Source of the DNA: Terriglobus aquaticus
GTDB taxonomy: Bacteria > Acidobacteriota > Terriglobia > Terriglobales > Acidobacteriaceae
Length of the DNA: 64,000 nucleotides
NCBI RefSeq assembly: GCF_025685415.1
Contig: NZ_JAGSYB010000001.1
Span: 1,922,001 to 1,986,000 of the forward strand
Reading direction: 5' to 3'
The first letter of the stretch is position 1; each line of letters begins with the position of its first letter. Of the stretch, positions 63,616 to 64,000 are shown piece by piece. A program made the translations under genes and the position numbers. Below the pieces are notes generated by a model that worked only from the letters and a program-made list of their open reading frames with translations, was not told the DNA's origin and did no database searches.

Positions 63616-64000
63616 ATGAGTCAGAGCGCGATTCTGTTGGTGTTTGAGTTTGTAGCGCTCATCTTTGCGTTCTCCATCCATGAGGCTGCACACGCTTGGA
63701 TGGCTTCGCGGTGCGGCGACCAGACGGCGCGCATGCTGGGCCGGGTGACCCTGAACCCGGTGCGGCACCTGGATCCTCTTGGGTCGGTGCTGCTGCCGCT
63801 GATCGCGGCGTTTACGCACCTGCCCCTGATTGGCTGGGCCAAGCCGACGCCCGTGGTTGGGCGCAACCTGCGGAATTACAAGCGGGACGACATCCTGGTG
63901 ACGCTCGCGGGGCCGGGCGTGAACCTGCTGGTGGCGCTGGTAGCGCTGCTGATGATGGTGGTGGTCAAGCACTTCATCCCGGGTGGGGCTGAGGCCGTGG
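63616..64000 (+). CDS. Site-2 (M50) metalloprotease, N-terminal part (3' truncated)
   Basis: About 128 residues to the window end. A membrane helix carries the zinc motif HEAAH (22-26), with RMLGRVTLNPVRHLDPLGSVLLPL after it and a second hydrophobic region with LAGPGVNLLVALVALLMM. This is the compact M50B site-2 protease type that cleaves within membranes. ATG at 63616 after AAGGAG. The second catalytic motif NPVRHLDP (Asp) is present, so the enzyme should be active. Confidence 0.92.
   Translation, partial: MSQSAILLVFEFVALIFAFSIHEAAHAWMASRCGDQTARMLGRVTLNPVRHLDPLGSVLLPLIAAFTHLPLIGWAKPTPVVGRNLRNYKRDDILVTLAGPGVNLLVALVALLMMVVVKHFIPGGAEAV

Overview
The window is high-GC, densely packed bacterial DNA that most resembles the Acidobacteriota (class Terriglobia; a Terriglobus/Granulicella/Edaphobacter-type genome). 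The assignment rests on gene content, not on a marker search. Evidence includes a very large TonB-dependent receptor with an N-terminal carboxypeptidase-regulatory-like domain, a VWFA-related domain gene of the acidobacterial type, a PEP-CTERM sorted protein, DUF1080 and DUF1684 exported proteins, a tandem NTF2-fold protein, a hopanoid-type glycosyltransferase, and type IV pilus/type II secretion genes split over several loci. No rRNA, tRNA, CRISPR array, prophage or insertion sequence was recognised. Many genes use GTG or TTG starts behind clear GGAG-type ribosome binding sites, and 4-bp ATGA/GTGA overlaps are common.

Layout. 1-4.9 kb: end of an alpha/beta hydrolase, tandem SnoaL-like protein, MFS transporter, two small envelope/exported proteins and a DUF1080 protein. 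5-7.3 kb: cysteine desulfurase and MnmA thiouridylase meeting tail to tail (a sulfur-relay pair). 7.7-10.5 kb: SDR divergent from an HspR-like MerR regulator that overlaps an HpnI-like glycosyltransferase. 10.5-14.3 kb: two divergent GT39/ArnT-like paralogues. 14.4-20.2 kb: Ppx/GppA phosphatase facing a tightly coupled five-gene minus-strand operon (GH57 branching enzyme, UbiA-like membrane protein, methyltransferase, proline-rich small protein, SixA). 20.3-31.2 kb: BON-domain envelope protein, YtxH and DUF948-like proteins, DnaJ, Fpg/Nei glycosylase, acyltransferase, DUF1684 protein, DnaK and a PEP-CTERM protein.

31.4-45.4 kb: type IV pilus/T2SS assembly genes in three blocks on the minus strand (PilM-N-O-P-like plus a pseudopilin; a GspE/PilB ATPase; a GspF/PilC platform protein). 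Between them lie an epoxide-hydrolase-like enzyme, an AraC regulator divergent from a frameshifted NTF2-like gene, a VWFA gene with two frameshifts, a GH1-like glycosidase and a YiaK-type dehydrogenase. 45.4-54.5 kb: Uma2, ErpA, the TonB-dependent receptor with a 0.7-kb upstream gap, an exported RidA paired with a Tat-exported amine oxidase, and an acyltransferase. 54.5-64 kb: UMP kinase, a RecQ helicase with a PcrA-like C-terminal module, aldo/keto reductase, exported protein, GAF-GGDEF protein, MoaA, small zinc-ribbon and membrane proteins, a VapBC-type toxin-antitoxin pair with a palindromic operator, and the start of an M50 protease.

Most of the window is conserved housekeeping and envelope biology. 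The parts that most deserve a second look are the cluster of three frameshifts at 37.8-39.6 kb, the exported RidA/amine-oxidase pair, the RecQ-Tudor-like fusion, the GH57-to-SixA operon, and several unexplained repeat/palindrome clusters in promoter regions (upstream of mnmA, hspR, dnaK, the receptor and the toxin-antitoxin pair).
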